Below are positions 1 to 6,810 of a DNA stretch of 8,645 bases, piece by piece. The notes beneath the pieces are model-generated. The model was not told the origin of the DNA and ran no database searches. It saw only the letters and a program-made list of their open reading frames with translations. This DNA is from an uncultured bacterium. GTDB lineage: Bacteria; Methylomirabilota; Methylomirabilia; Rokubacteriales; CSP1-6. How positions within the stretch are numbered: position 1 is the first letter of the stretch; every line of letters starts with the position of its first letter. The position numbers and the translations under genes were made by a program. The stretch spans positions 1 through 8,645 of the forward strand of contig CAMLFJ010000102.1 in the NCBI GenBank assembly GCA_946479205.1, given 5' to 3'.

Positions 1-14
1 TCGCACGGGCGAGG

Positions 15-132
15 GCGCTCAAAACGGCCCAGATGCGAGGCGGCGCCCGCGGGCCGGGCGCGAGGCGTACTTCCTGTACGTTGAGCGCCCGGGCCGGGGG
101 CGCCAACGAAGCAGCTGGGCCTTTTTCAGCGC
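15..132. repeat. Long imperfect palindrome, dispersed-repeat-like, at the 3' end of the TPR operon
   Basis: About 118 bases fold back on themselves. From outside inwards, GCGCT (15-19) pairs with AGCGC (128-132), AAAA (21-24) with the T run 122-126, GGCCCAG (26-32) with CTGGGCC (115-121), and TGC (34-36) with GCA (111-113). GGCC-GGGCGC (52-61) pairs with GCGCCC-GGCC (85-95, one bulged G), and the tip is CGTAC-TTCCT-GTACG (66-80). On the minus strand it starts 5 nt after the stop codon of the TPR gene, so it could end that transcript. It is much larger than a normal intrinsic terminator and has no clean T tract after a single stem. It resembles dispersed intergenic palindromes that I recall from GC-rich genomes, but that comes from memory and no copy number can be seen here. 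The pairing is read directly; the function is inferred. Confidence 0.7.
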
Positions 133-137
133 TCTCG

Positions 138-1928
138 CTAGCGGTGCCGGAGGATGGCGCTGAGGGCGACGCGGGCCCGCGCGTCGCCTGGATCCAGCAC
201 GACTGCCTCGCGATAGGCGGCCTCCGCCTGCCGCCACCGGCCCTGGCGCGCCAGCAGGTACCCGAGCCGCGCGTGCGCCTCGGCCAGGTCCGGGCTCACC
301 TCGATGGCCGCGCGATAGGCGGCCTCGGCCTCGGCGAGCTTGCCCTGCCGCTCGAGCGCGGTCCACAGGCCGAAGTGGCTCTGCGCGTCGTCCGGCCGCA
401 GGCCGAGCGCGTCGCGGTACGCGGCCTCGGCCAGGGTGTTGTCCCCCCGTACTAGCAGGGCGGCGCCCAGCCCCCGGTGCGAGGCGATCCGCTGCGGCTT
501 CACCCGGATGGCCTCGCGAAAGGCCTCCACCGCCTCGTCGTGGCGACCCGTCTCGGTCAGCAGCTCGCCCAGGTCGCCCCACGCCCGCGCGTAGCCCGGC
601 TTGAGCGCCACCGCCCCGCGGAAGGCCGTCTCGGCCGCCGCGTGCTTGCCCTGCGAGTAGAGGGCCATGCCGAGGCCGCGATGCAGCGGCGCGCCGTCGG
701 GCTTCACCTCGAGCGCCTGGCGATAGGCCGCCTCGGACTCCGCGTGGCGCCCCTGCCGGCCCAGGCCGAGCGCCAGGTTGGCGCGGGCCACCGGGTCCTG
801 GGGGTTGAGGCGCACCGCCTCGCGCAGCGCCCCCTCCGCCTCCGCGTGGCGCCCCTGCCGGCCCATCGCGATGCCGAGCTCGACGTAGAGATCCGCGTTG
901 TCGGGGGCCAGCGCCACCGCCCGGCGGAACTCACCCTCCGCCGCGCCGAGCAGCCCCTGCGCTTCCAGGGCCAGGCCCAGATCGGCGTGCAGGTGCGCGT
1001 CGTCGGGCTTGAGCTGGATCGCGCGCTCGTAGACACGCGCCTCCTCGGACCACTTGGCCTGGCGACGATAGATCGTGGCGAGGCCCACGTAGGCGTCGAG
1101 CAGATCCGGCTCGTGGCGCAGCGCCTCCAGCAGCGCGGCCTCCGCGTCCGCGAACCGCCCCTGCCGCTCGAGGACCCGCCCGAGGCGGGCCCGCCAGCGG
1201 CCGCTCGTGGGCGCGAGCCGCGCGGCGCGCGAGTAGGCGGCCACCGCCTCGCGATAGCGCCGCAGGCGCTCGAGCACGAGGCCCTGGCGGCCGTGGAGCA
1301 CCGGCTCGTCGGGCCGGAGGGCGGCGGCCTCGCGATAGGCCACCACCGCGTCGCCCCAGCGCCGCAGCCGGCGCAGGGCCTCCGCGTGCTGGGCGTGCGC
1401 CCGGTGGGCGCGCGGGTCGAGCCGCACCGCCTCCGCGAACGCGGCGGCCGCTTCCGCGTCGCGCCCCTGCGCGGTGAACGCCAGACCCAGGCCGTGGCGC
1501 GCGATCGCGTTCGAGGGGGCCAGGTGGATCGTCGCCTCGAACTCGCGCACCGCCTCCTCGGTCTGGCCCAGGCGCGCGAGCGTGACCGCGAGCCCGTGGC
1601 GCGCCTCCGCGCTGCGCGGCGCCAGCCGGGCCGCCTCGCGCGAGGCCACTTCCTCCTCGCGCGCCTTCCCCAGACGCCGGCACGCCGCCGCGAGCCGGAG
1701 CCACGCGGTCGCGTGGTCGCGCTTGCCGCGGACCGCGGCGCGGAAGGCGGCCTCCGCGCCGGCCCATTTCCGCTGCCGCTCCAGCACCAGTCCGAGCTTG
1801 AAGTTGGCCTTCACGCTGCGCGGCTCGAGCGCGAGCGCCGCGGTCAGCGCGTGCTCGGCGTCCGCGTACCGCCCGTCCCGGATCGAGCGCTCGGCGCTGT
1901 CGAGGCAGAACGCGAACTGCGTGGTCAC
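138..1928 (-). CDS. Tetratricopeptide repeat (TPR) protein, 596 aa
   Basis: This protein is almost nothing but TPR units and has no catalytic domain. Residues 1-38 form a first capping unit, residues 39-582 form 16 consecutive 34-residue units with no insertion or deletion, and residues 583-596 form a final half unit. The TPR pattern is plain in each unit: L/G near positions 7-8, then YxxA or a similar pattern, A at position 20, and a P near position 32 (for example LKPDD, LNPQD, VSPDL). No signal peptide or membrane segment is visible, so a cytoplasmic scaffold or protein-binding role is likely. The GTG start at 1928 is chosen because it overlaps the TGA of the upstream glycosyltransferase gene (GTGA). 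The frame stays open much further upstream, but there it runs antiparallel-free through the glycosyltransferase gene and gives low-complexity Arg/Gly/Pro-rich sequence. There is no Shine-Dalgarno sequence, so translation probably depends on coupling. The partner is unknown; the neighbouring glycosyltransferase is the obvious candidate. Confidence 0.93.
   Translation of the reverse strand: MTTQFAFCLDSAERSIRDGRYADAEHALTAALALEPRSVKANFKLGLVLERQRKWAGAEAAFRAAVRGKRDHATAWLRLAAACRRLGKAREEEVASREAARLAPRSAEARHGLAVTLARLGQTEEAVREFEATIHLAPSNAIARHGLGLAFTAQGRDAEAAAAFAEAVRLDPRAHRAHAQHAEALRRLRRWGDAVVAYREAAALRPDEPVLHGRQGLVLERLRRYREAVAAYSRAARLAPTSGRWRARLGRVLERQGRFADAEAALLEALRHEPDLLDAYVGLATIYRRQAKWSEEARVYERAIQLKPDDAHLHADLGLALEAQGLLGAAEGEFRRAVALAPDNADLYVELGIAMGRQGRHAEAEGALREAVRLNPQDPVARANLALGLGRQGRHAESEAAYRQALEVKPDGAPLHRGLGMALYSQGKHAAAETAFRGAVALKPGYARAWGDLGELLTETGRHDEAVEAFREAIRVKPQRIASHRGLGAALLVRGDNTLAEAAYRDALGLRPDDAQSHFGLWTALERQGKLAEAEAAYRAAIEVSPDLAEAHARLGYLLARQGRWRQAEAAYREAVVLDPGDARARVALSAILRHR
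183..1814 (-). repeat. Tandem coding repeat, 16 units of 102 bp
   Basis: This is the DNA counterpart of the 16 uninterrupted TPR units (codons 39-582). The spacing is exactly 102 bp: the 23-nt word at 741-763 recurs identically at 843-865, and shorter words such as GCGATAGGC recur at the same phase elsewhere. The units are otherwise diverged at DNA level, so this is an old expansion with some recent similarity between neighbouring units. Confidence 0.8.
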
Positions 1929-3046
1929 GGCCGGCCGCGCTGGGCGATCTGCTCCACCACGAGGTCCACGATGTGCTGGGCCGCGTCGGGGCGGCGCAGG
2001 CGCCGGAGCGAGCCCTGCAGCCGCTCGACCGTGTCGGGATCGCCCACCGCCCGATCCAGGAACCGGCGGAGCGCCCCGCGCGAGCGCGCCACCAGCGCGA
2101 TGCCCGCGCGCGAGGCGAAGCGCTCGTTGCCGCGCTCCTGGCCCGGCAGCGAGCCGTAGAGCAGCAGCGGGACCTCCGCCGCGGTCGCCTCCGCGATCGT
2201 CATCCCGCCCGCCTTGGTGACGAGCAGGTCCGCCGCGCCGAGGAGCGTGCGCACGTCGTCCACGAAGCCCACCACACGCACCGGGCTCGTCCCGGCCAGG
2301 CGCGCGAGGCCGGCGCGCAGGCGCTCGTCGCGGCCGGCCACCACCACCGCCTGCATCGGCCGCTCCATCGTGAGTAGCGCGCGGGTGACGTCGTGCAGCC
2401 GGCCGAGCGAGCCCTGGGTGCCCGCCATCGCCACGATGGTGGGCAGGCCGGGCGAGAGGCCGAGCGCCCGGCGCGCCGCGATCGCGTCCACCGCGCGCGC
2501 GAACTCCGGGCGCACCGGCACCCCGGTGACGATCACCCGCTCCGGCGGGATGCCGCGCGCCACGAACTCGTTCCGCACCTCCTCCGCGGCCACACAGTAG
2601 CGGTCCACCGGGCTCGGCATCCACTGGCTGTGGGCCACGAAGTCGGTGACCGCGGTGGTGTGGGGCGGCAGGCGGCGGCCGGTCGCCGCGAGCGCGGCCA
2701 TGGCGACCGCGGGCGTCGCGTGAACCGTGATGACCGCGTCCGGCCGCATCGTGTCGAGCAGGCGGGCCAGGCGCGCGGTGCCGACCCGGGTCATGCCGAA
2801 GGACAGCGCGGACTCCGGCCCCATCCGGTCCCCCAGGCCGTAGGCGAGCGCCCACACCCCGGGCGCGCGGCGGAGCAGCCAGTAGTAGACCGCGCGGCTC
2901 ACGTGCGCGAAGAGCGGGTGCACCAGCTCGCGAAAGTGATCCACCACCACCGCCTGGCCGCCGCGCGCCTCGATGGCGGCGGCCAGGCTGCGCGCGGCCT
3001 CCGCGTGACCGGATCCGTAGCTGGCGCTCAGGATGAGGATGCGCAT
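1925..3046 (-). CDS. MGDG-synthase/UgtP-like glycosyltransferase (GT28 type), 373 aa
   Basis: This is probably a cytoplasmic or membrane-peripheral GT-B glycosyltransferase that moves a sugar from a nucleotide sugar to a lipid acceptor, as in monogalactosyl- or diglucosyl-diacylglycerol synthesis. The N-terminal domain has the family signature SASYGSGHAEAARSL (7-21), then DAVITVHATP (103-112) and TDFVAHSQW (134-142). The C-terminal domain opens with VTGVPVRPEF (173-182) and GTQGSLG (209-215). It contains the donor-binding motif TKAGGMTIAEA (277-287), followed by PLLLYGSLPGQERGN (293-307). All of these are MGDG_synth plus Glyco_tran_28 hallmarks, and the length is normal for the family. The ATG at 3046 is chosen because it begins MRILILSASYGSGH, the usual beta-strand start, and lies 5 nt after the stop of the cupin gene. 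The TGA overlaps the GTG of the TPR gene. The sugar and acceptor cannot be read from sequence. MurG is a more distant alternative and lacks this N-terminal signature. Confidence 0.9.
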   Translation of the reverse strand: MRILILSASYGSGHAEAARSLAAAIEARGGQAVVVDHFRELVHPLFAHVSRAVYYWLLRRAPGVWALAYGLGDRMGPESALSFGMTRVGTARLARLLDTMRPDAVITVHATPAVAMAALAATGRRLPPHTTAVTDFVAHSQWMPSPVDRYCVAAEEVRNEFVARGIPPERVIVTGVPVRPEFARAVDAIAARRALGLSPGLPTIVAMAGTQGSLGRLHDVTRALLTMERPMQAVVVAGRDERLRAGLARLAGTSPVRVVGFVDDVRTLLGAADLLVTKAGGMTIAEATAAEVPLLLYGSLPGQERGNERFASRAGIALVARSRGALRRFLDRAVGDPDTVERLQGSLRRLRRPDAAQHIVDLVVEQIAQRGRP

Positions 3047-3051
3047 GGCGC

Positions 3052-3672
3052 TCAGAGCGCGATCGGCTCGTCCACGTAGACCGTGTAGCGGCGCGGCCGA
3101 CCGCGCCCGGCGTCGGCGGGATCCACGTAGAGGATGGAGCTCCGCCCGCGGATCGCGACGGGCTGGATCGAGAAGCGGATGAAGCTGGTCTCGCCCTCGG
3201 GCGCGGCCACCGCGAGCACCGGCTCGCGGCCGCTCTCGAACCACGCCTCGCCGGGCTCCACGGTGCGCGGGGCGCCCTCGGCCACCGTCACCTCGAGGCG
3301 GCCGCGGAGCAGGCAGCGGATGCCGCCGCCCCGATGGCGATGCGGCGGCGCGATCCCGCCCGGGTCGAAGTCCACACGATCGCAGCGCATCAGCCAGCCC
3401 GCGCCGCCCGTGAGATCGATCGGGTGCTCGAGCAGCACCCGTCCGCCCGCCGCGGGCGGGGGCTGGCGGACCAGCTCGACCCGGTAGAGCACCGCGCCTT
3501 CCGGGCCGGCGCGCGCGACCGGATCGGCGGGGCCCACCGCCGGCACCGGCTCGGGGGCGAGGCCGTCCCGGAGCGCGCCCGTGCGCGCGTAGAGCACGCG
3601 GGGCGCGCGCGGCGGAGGGGCCGCCGCGCCCGCGGCGAGTCGATCTTCGATGAGACGGAGCGAGTAGGCCAT
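3052..3672 (-). CDS. Cupin-fold protein with degenerate metal site, 206 aa
   Basis: A single cupin beta-barrel is recognisable in the second half. Motif 1 is G105-x5-H111-x-H113, ending in G124, and a motif-2-like stretch PGEAWFE lies at 140-146. The glutamate of motif 1 is replaced (GGG at 115-117), and the motif 2 histidine is missing, so only two of the usual four metal ligands remain. Residues 15-60 are Ala/Pro-rich and look disordered. No signal peptide is seen. The ATG at 3672 (MAYSLRL) is preferred over the ATG at 3690, because a strong GGAGGAG lies 9 nt before it and the earlier ATG overlaps that site. It is the first gene of the cupin-glycosyltransferase-TPR operon. The cupin fold supports small-ligand binding or an isomerase/sensor role; the ligand is unknown. 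The fold is fairly sure, the function is not. Confidence 0.85.
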   Translation of the reverse strand: MAYSLRLIEDRLAAGAAAPPPRAPRVLYARTGALRDGLAPEPVPAVGPADPVARAGPEGAVLYRVELVRQPPPAAGGRVLLEHPIDLTGGAGWLMRCDRVDFDPGGIAPPHRHRGGGIRCLLRGRLEVTVAEGAPRTVEPGEAWFESGREPVLAVAAPEGETSFIRFSIQPVAIRGRSSILYVDPADAGRGRPRRYTVYVDEPIAL

Positions 3673-3681
3673 CGCGCGAGA

Positions 3682-3688
3682 CTCCTCC
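3682..3688 (-). promoter_or_regulatory. Shine-Dalgarno site deciding the cupin start
   Basis: GGAGGAG on the minus strand lies 9 nt before the ATG at 3672. It overlaps the rival upstream ATG at 3690, which has no such site of its own. It is the strongest ribosome binding site in block 1, whose other two genes lack one and rely on coupling. Confidence 0.75.
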
Positions 3689-3734
3689 ATAGTAATCGCT
3701 TGGCGTGGCCCCGCGAAACCCCTACCCTGTCCGG

Positions 3735-4589
3735 GTGACCGCCGCGGCGCTGCTCCTCGTGCTGGGCGCGGCCGTGCTCCACGCGGGCTGGAACGCGCTC
3801 ACCAAGCGCGCGGGCGATCCGGTCGTGTTCCTCTGGTGGGTCGGGGTGCTCGCGAGCGCGCTCTACGCCCCGGTCGCGCTGGTGATCCTGGCGAGGCAGG
3901 GCTTCACCACCGCCGCGATCCCGTTCGTGCTCGGCACCATCGTCCTCCACGCGCTCTATTTCTGGAGCCTCGGCCGCGCCTACGCCGCGGGCGACTATTC
4001 ACTGGTCTATCCGATCGCGCGCGGGCTCGGGGTGGCCCTGGTGCCGATCGCCGCGCTCATCCTGTGGGACGAGCGCCTCTCCCCGCTCGGCACGCTCGGC
4101 GTGATCCTGGTGGCGAGCGGCATCTTCTTCCTGCACTGGCGACCCGGCGCGTGGACGCGGGCGGCCCTGCTCGCCTCGGGCACCGGCTGGGCCCTCGCCA
4201 CCGGCGTGCTGATCGCGTCGTACTCCCTGCTCGACAAGGCGGGGGTGGCGCGACTGCACCCGTTCGCCTACATCTGGCTCATGGAGATGGGCTCGTGCGC
4301 GCTGCTCACCCCGGTGGCCTTCGCCAAGGGCGACCGGGTGCGTCGCGAGTGGCGCGCCAACCGCGCGACGATCGCGGCGGCCGCCCTCATGAGCCCGACC
4401 GGCTACCTGCTGGTGCTCTTCGCCTTCCAGTTCAGCAAGACCGGCTACGTGGTGGCGGCCCGCGAGATGTCCATCGTGCTCTCCGCGATCATCGGCAGCG
4501 TGTGGCTCAAGGAAGGCGGGCTCGGGCGGCGGCTGGCCGGCGCGGTGGTCGTGCTCGCCGGCGTGGCCTGCGTGGCGATGGCCCGATGA
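3735..4589 (+). CDS. EamA/DMT-family transporter (first of a pair), 284 aa
   Basis: This is an inner-membrane drug/metabolite transporter of the EamA type with about ten hydrophobic segments in two repeated halves. The N-terminus LLLVLGAAVLHAGWNALTKRAG carries the typical HAGWN signature. The first half also shows SLGRAYAAGDYSLVYPIARG and ILWDERLSPLGTLGVILVASG, the conserved YPIARG and DERL elements. The second half ends with SAIIGSVWLKEGGLGRRLAGAVVVLAG. The GTG at 3735 gives the usual distance from start to HAGWN; a GTG at 3705 in the same frame would add ten unconvincing residues (MAPRNPYPVR). Neither start has a clear Shine-Dalgarno sequence. The stop overlaps the start of the next gene (ATGA), so the two are coupled. 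The substrate is unknown; family members export amino acids, sugars or metabolites. Confidence 0.9.
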   Translation: MTAAALLLVLGAAVLHAGWNALTKRAGDPVVFLWWVGVLASALYAPVALVILARQGFTTAAIPFVLGTIVLHALYFWSLGRAYAAGDYSLVYPIARGLGVALVPIAALILWDERLSPLGTLGVILVASGIFFLHWRPGAWTRAALLASGTGWALATGVLIASYSLLDKAGVARLHPFAYIWLMEMGSCALLTPVAFAKGDRVRREWRANRATIAAAALMSPTGYLLVLFAFQFSKTGYVVAAREMSIVLSAIIGSVWLKEGGLGRRLAGAVVVLAGVACVAMAR

Positions 4590-5521
4590 GGAGCGAGGCG
4601 GCGCGGAGCGGCCGCCTGCTCGTCGGGGCGGCCGCGATGTGCTGGAGCACCGGCGGCCTCATCGCGCGGCTCGTGGACACCGATCCGTGGACCACCGTGT
4701 TCTGGCGCGGGATCTTCTGCGCGGCGTTCCTGGTGGCGGTGACCGCGCTGCGGGAGGGCCGCCGGACGCCCGGCGTCTTCCTGGGCATGGGCGGGGGCGG
4801 CCTCGCGATGGCGGCCTGTTTCGCCATCGCCTCCACCTGCTTCATCATGGCGCTGCACCGCACCGCGGTCGCGAACGTGCTGATCATCCAGAGCCTGAGT
4901 CCGTTCATGGCCGGGCTCCTCGGCTGGCTCTGGATGGGCGAGCGCGTGGCCGGCCGCACGTGGGCCGCGATGGGGGTGGCGCTCCTGGGCAGCGCCATCA
5001 TGGTCTCGCGCTACTTCTACACCGAGACCACCGCGGGCTCGATCGGCGGCGATCTCCTCGCGTTCACGGTGGCGCTGGCCTTCGCGCTGGCGACCGTGAT
5101 CCTGCGGCGCAACCGCCACGTGCGCATGCTCCCCGCCGCCGCGCTCTCCGCCGCGCTCTCGAGCCTGTTCACCGCGGCCGCCGCGCAGCCCGGCACCGCC
5201 GGGGCCGGCGATCTGGGGCTGCTCGCCCTCTTCGGCAGCGGCCAGCTCGGCCTCGGCATGATCCTGTTCACCGCGGGCGCGCGCCGCATCCCGGTGGCGG
5301 AGGCCGCCCTCATCGGGGTGCTGGAGAGCGTGCTCGGGCCGGTGTGGGTCTGGCTCGCGATCGGGGAGAACCCCGGCGTGCCCTCGCTGGTGGGCGGCGC
5401 CATCGTGCTGGCCGCCCTCGCCGGCCACACCCTGGCCGATCTGCGGCTGGAGCGGCGGGGAGACGCGGGTCAGTCGGGGTCGGGATCGGGGTCGCGGAAT
5501 CGCTCGTCCACCGGCACCTGA
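4586..5521 (+). CDS. EamA/DMT-family transporter (second of a pair), 311 aa
   Basis: This is a second ten-segment DMT transporter. It begins RSGRLLVGAAAMCWSTGGLIARLV and DPWTTVFWRGIFCAAFLV, which match EamA proteins of a different subfamily from its neighbour. The first half ends near LGWLWMGERVAGRTWAAMGVALLGSAIMV, and the second half ends with LESVLGPVWVWLAIGENPGVPSLVGGAIVLAA, the paired conserved glutamate regions of the fold. The ATG at 4586 overlaps the TGA of the preceding gene and has no Shine-Dalgarno sequence of its own. The membrane domain ends around position 5440. The last 15 or so residues (SGSGSGSRNRSSTGT) are low-complexity and lie over the end of the convergent gene, so they may carry no function. 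The substrate is unknown. Confidence 0.9.
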   Translation: MRSEAARSGRLLVGAAAMCWSTGGLIARLVDTDPWTTVFWRGIFCAAFLVAVTALREGRRTPGVFLGMGGGGLAMAACFAIASTCFIMALHRTAVANVLIIQSLSPFMAGLLGWLWMGERVAGRTWAAMGVALLGSAIMVSRYFYTETTAGSIGGDLLAFTVALAFALATVILRRNRHVRMLPAAALSAALSSLFTAAAAQPGTAGAGDLGLLALFGSGQLGLGMILFTAGARRIPVAEAALIGVLESVLGPVWVWLAIGENPGVPSLVGGAIVLAALAGHTLADLRLERRGDAGQSGSGSGSRNRSSTGT

Positions 5522-5883
5522 TAGGCGTCGGCCAGCGAGTTGGTCTCGCAGGCCATGCCGACCACCGCGAGCAGCTCCCCGCGCATGGCAAGAGTCATGC
5601 CCGCCCTCCGCGCGCCCGCGGTGTGCGAGGCGATGCAGTAGTCGCAGCCGTTGGCCGCGCTCACCGCGAGGTAGATCATCTCCTTGGTCAGCGGGTCGAG
5701 CGCGCCCTGGCCCATGATCTGCTTGATGCTCTCCCACGTGCGGCGCAGGGTCGGCGGGTGGTTGGCGAGCGCCTTCCAGAAGTTGTTGATCCAGTCCGTC
5801 TTGCGGGTGGCCATGATGTCGTCGTAGACCTCCCGCACCTCGGGGCTGGCCAACTCGTACTCGATCAGCTCGGTGATGGGCAT
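5470..5883 (-). CDS. AhpD-like carboxymuconolactone decarboxylase family protein, 137 aa
   Basis: This is a small alpha-helical protein of the CMD/AhpD family. The redox motif is intact: E68, then C80-D-Y-C83 and H87 in the segment NGCDYCIASHTAGARRAGM, the proton-relay arrangement of AhpD alkylhydroperoxidases. A peroxidase or thiol-redox role is therefore more likely than a ring-cleavage decarboxylase, which usually lacks the CxxC. The length is typical. The ATG at 5883 has a strong AAGGAG at 5891-5896 with 7 nt spacing. It follows the DppC-type permease gene by 18 nt and is the last gene of the transporter operon. The C-terminal DPDPDPD is encoded by a short repeat that also lies in the end of the convergent transporter gene. 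The link to peptide uptake is unclear. Confidence 0.9.
   Translation of the reverse strand: MPITELIEYELASPEVREVYDDIMATRKTDWINNFWKALANHPPTLRRTWESIKQIMGQGALDPLTKEMIYLAVSAANGCDYCIASHTAGARRAGMTLAMRGELLAVVGMACETNSLADAYQVPVDERFRDPDPDPD
5473..5493. repeat. Short GTCGGG-type tandem repeat in overlapping gene ends
   Basis: Three and a half units of a six-base repeat (GTCGGG, with one A for G) sit where two convergent genes overlap. On the plus strand they encode GSGSGS and on the minus strand DPDPDPD. A change by one unit would alter both protein tails in frame. Confidence 0.65.
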
Positions 5884-5901
5884 CGGAGGACTCCTTTCGC
5901 C

Positions 5902-6810
5902 CTACTCCCCGCGGAGAGTGGGGTCCAGCACGTCGCGGAGCCAGTCGCCGGTGCGGCTGACCACGATCGAGGTGATCATGAGCACGATCCCGGGAAACGT
6001 CGAGATCCACCAGGCCGAGTCGAGGTACTCGCGGCCCTCCTGCACCATGCCGCCCCAGGACGGGGTGGGCGGCTGGATGCCCAGCCCCAGGAAGGAGAGC
6101 GTGGCCTCGAGCACGATGGCCCGCGCCAGCTCCAGGGTGGCGATGACCACGATCGAGGACAGCACGTTGGGCAGCACGTGGCGGAGCACGACGCGGGCGA
6201 GCGAGCCGCCGAGGGCGTGGATGGACTCCACGAACTCACGCGAGCGCAGCACCAGCACCTGCGAGCGCAGGATGCGGGCGTAGGAGACCCAGCCGGAGAG
6301 CCCGATCACCACCACCAGCGTGGGAAAGCTCGGCCCCAGCACCGCGATGATGCCGATGGCGAGCAGGATGAACGGGAACGCGAGCTGGGCGTCGGCCAGC
6401 GTCATGATCGCGGCGTCCACGCGCCCACTGGCGAAGCCAGCCGCCAGCCCCGCCGCCGTCCCGAGCAGTCCGCCCACCAGCACCGCCGAGAAGCCGATCA
6501 CCAGCGAGACGCGCGAGCCGTGGATCACGCGGGAGAGCACGTCGCGGCCCAGGTGATCGGTGCCGAGCAGGTGCGCGCGCCCGTCGGAGCCCTGCCACGT
6601 CGGCGCGGCGAGGCGGCCGCGCAGGCTCTGGCGGATCGGGTCCTGGGGCGCGATGAGCGGGGCGGCGGCTGCCACGACCAGCAGGACCGCGACGAAGCTC
6701 ACGCCCGCCACCACCAGGGCAGGGAACCGGCGCCGGCGCGCGGGAATCCGGAGCGCGGGCGCGGCGAGGACCGCGTCAGCCGGCGCGGATGCGGGGATCG
6801 AGGACGCCAT
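5902..6810 (-). CDS. ABC transporter permease, DppC/OppC type, 302 aa
   Basis: This is an inner-membrane permease of a peptide/opine/nickel-type ABC importer. After a cytoplasmic N-tail, the first membrane segment is at about 30-53. The DppC signature HLLGTDHLGRDVLSR follows at 80-94. The EAA loop that docks the ATPase is at about 193-215 (EFVESIHALGGSLARVVLRHVLPN). The conserved LSFLGLGIQPPTPSWGGM is at 238-255, and the C-terminal GDWLRDVLDPTLR at 288-300. The length is normal. The ATG at 6810 overlaps the end of the DppB-type gene by 35 nt and has only a weak GGAT upstream. No better in-frame start was found before the first membrane segment, but the exact start is less sure than the gene. 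It partners the preceding permease. Confidence 0.94.
   Translation of the reverse strand: MASSIPASAPADAVLAAPALRIPARRRRFPALVVAGVSFVAVLLVVAAAAPLIAPQDPIRQSLRGRLAAPTWQGSDGRAHLLGTDHLGRDVLSRVIHGSRVSLVIGFSAVLVGGLLGTAAGLAAGFASGRVDAAIMTLADAQLAFPFILLAIGIIAVLGPSFPTLVVVIGLSGWVSYARILRSQVLVLRSREFVESIHALGGSLARVVLRHVLPNVLSSIVVIATLELARAIVLEATLSFLGLGIQPPTPSWGGMVQEGREYLDSAWWISTFPGIVLMITSIVVSRTGDWLRDVLDPTLRGE

Noticed and set aside
183..1814. Possible CRISPR-like or satellite array because of the regular 102-bp spacing
   Set aside because: The periodicity is fully explained by 34-residue TPR units in frame; there are no identical repeats with unique spacers.
477..2159. A 560-residue plus-strand open frame opposite the TPR gene
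   Set aside because: It mirrors the 102-bp periodicity of the TPR gene on the other strand, so its apparent repeats come from the real gene. No start signal or domain is seen.
138..2855. A 905-residue minus-strand open frame joining the TPR protein to a long N-terminal extension
   Set aside because: Above 1928 the frame overlaps the well-supported glycosyltransferase gene, and its translation is Arg/Gly/Pro-rich low-complexity sequence without TPR units. The GTG at 1928, overlapping the TGA, explains the start.
4445..6010. A 521-residue minus-strand open frame
   Set aside because: It is antisense to both EamA genes and out of frame with the AhpD-like gene. The composition is rich in Arg, His, Ala and Gly, with no recognisable motif.
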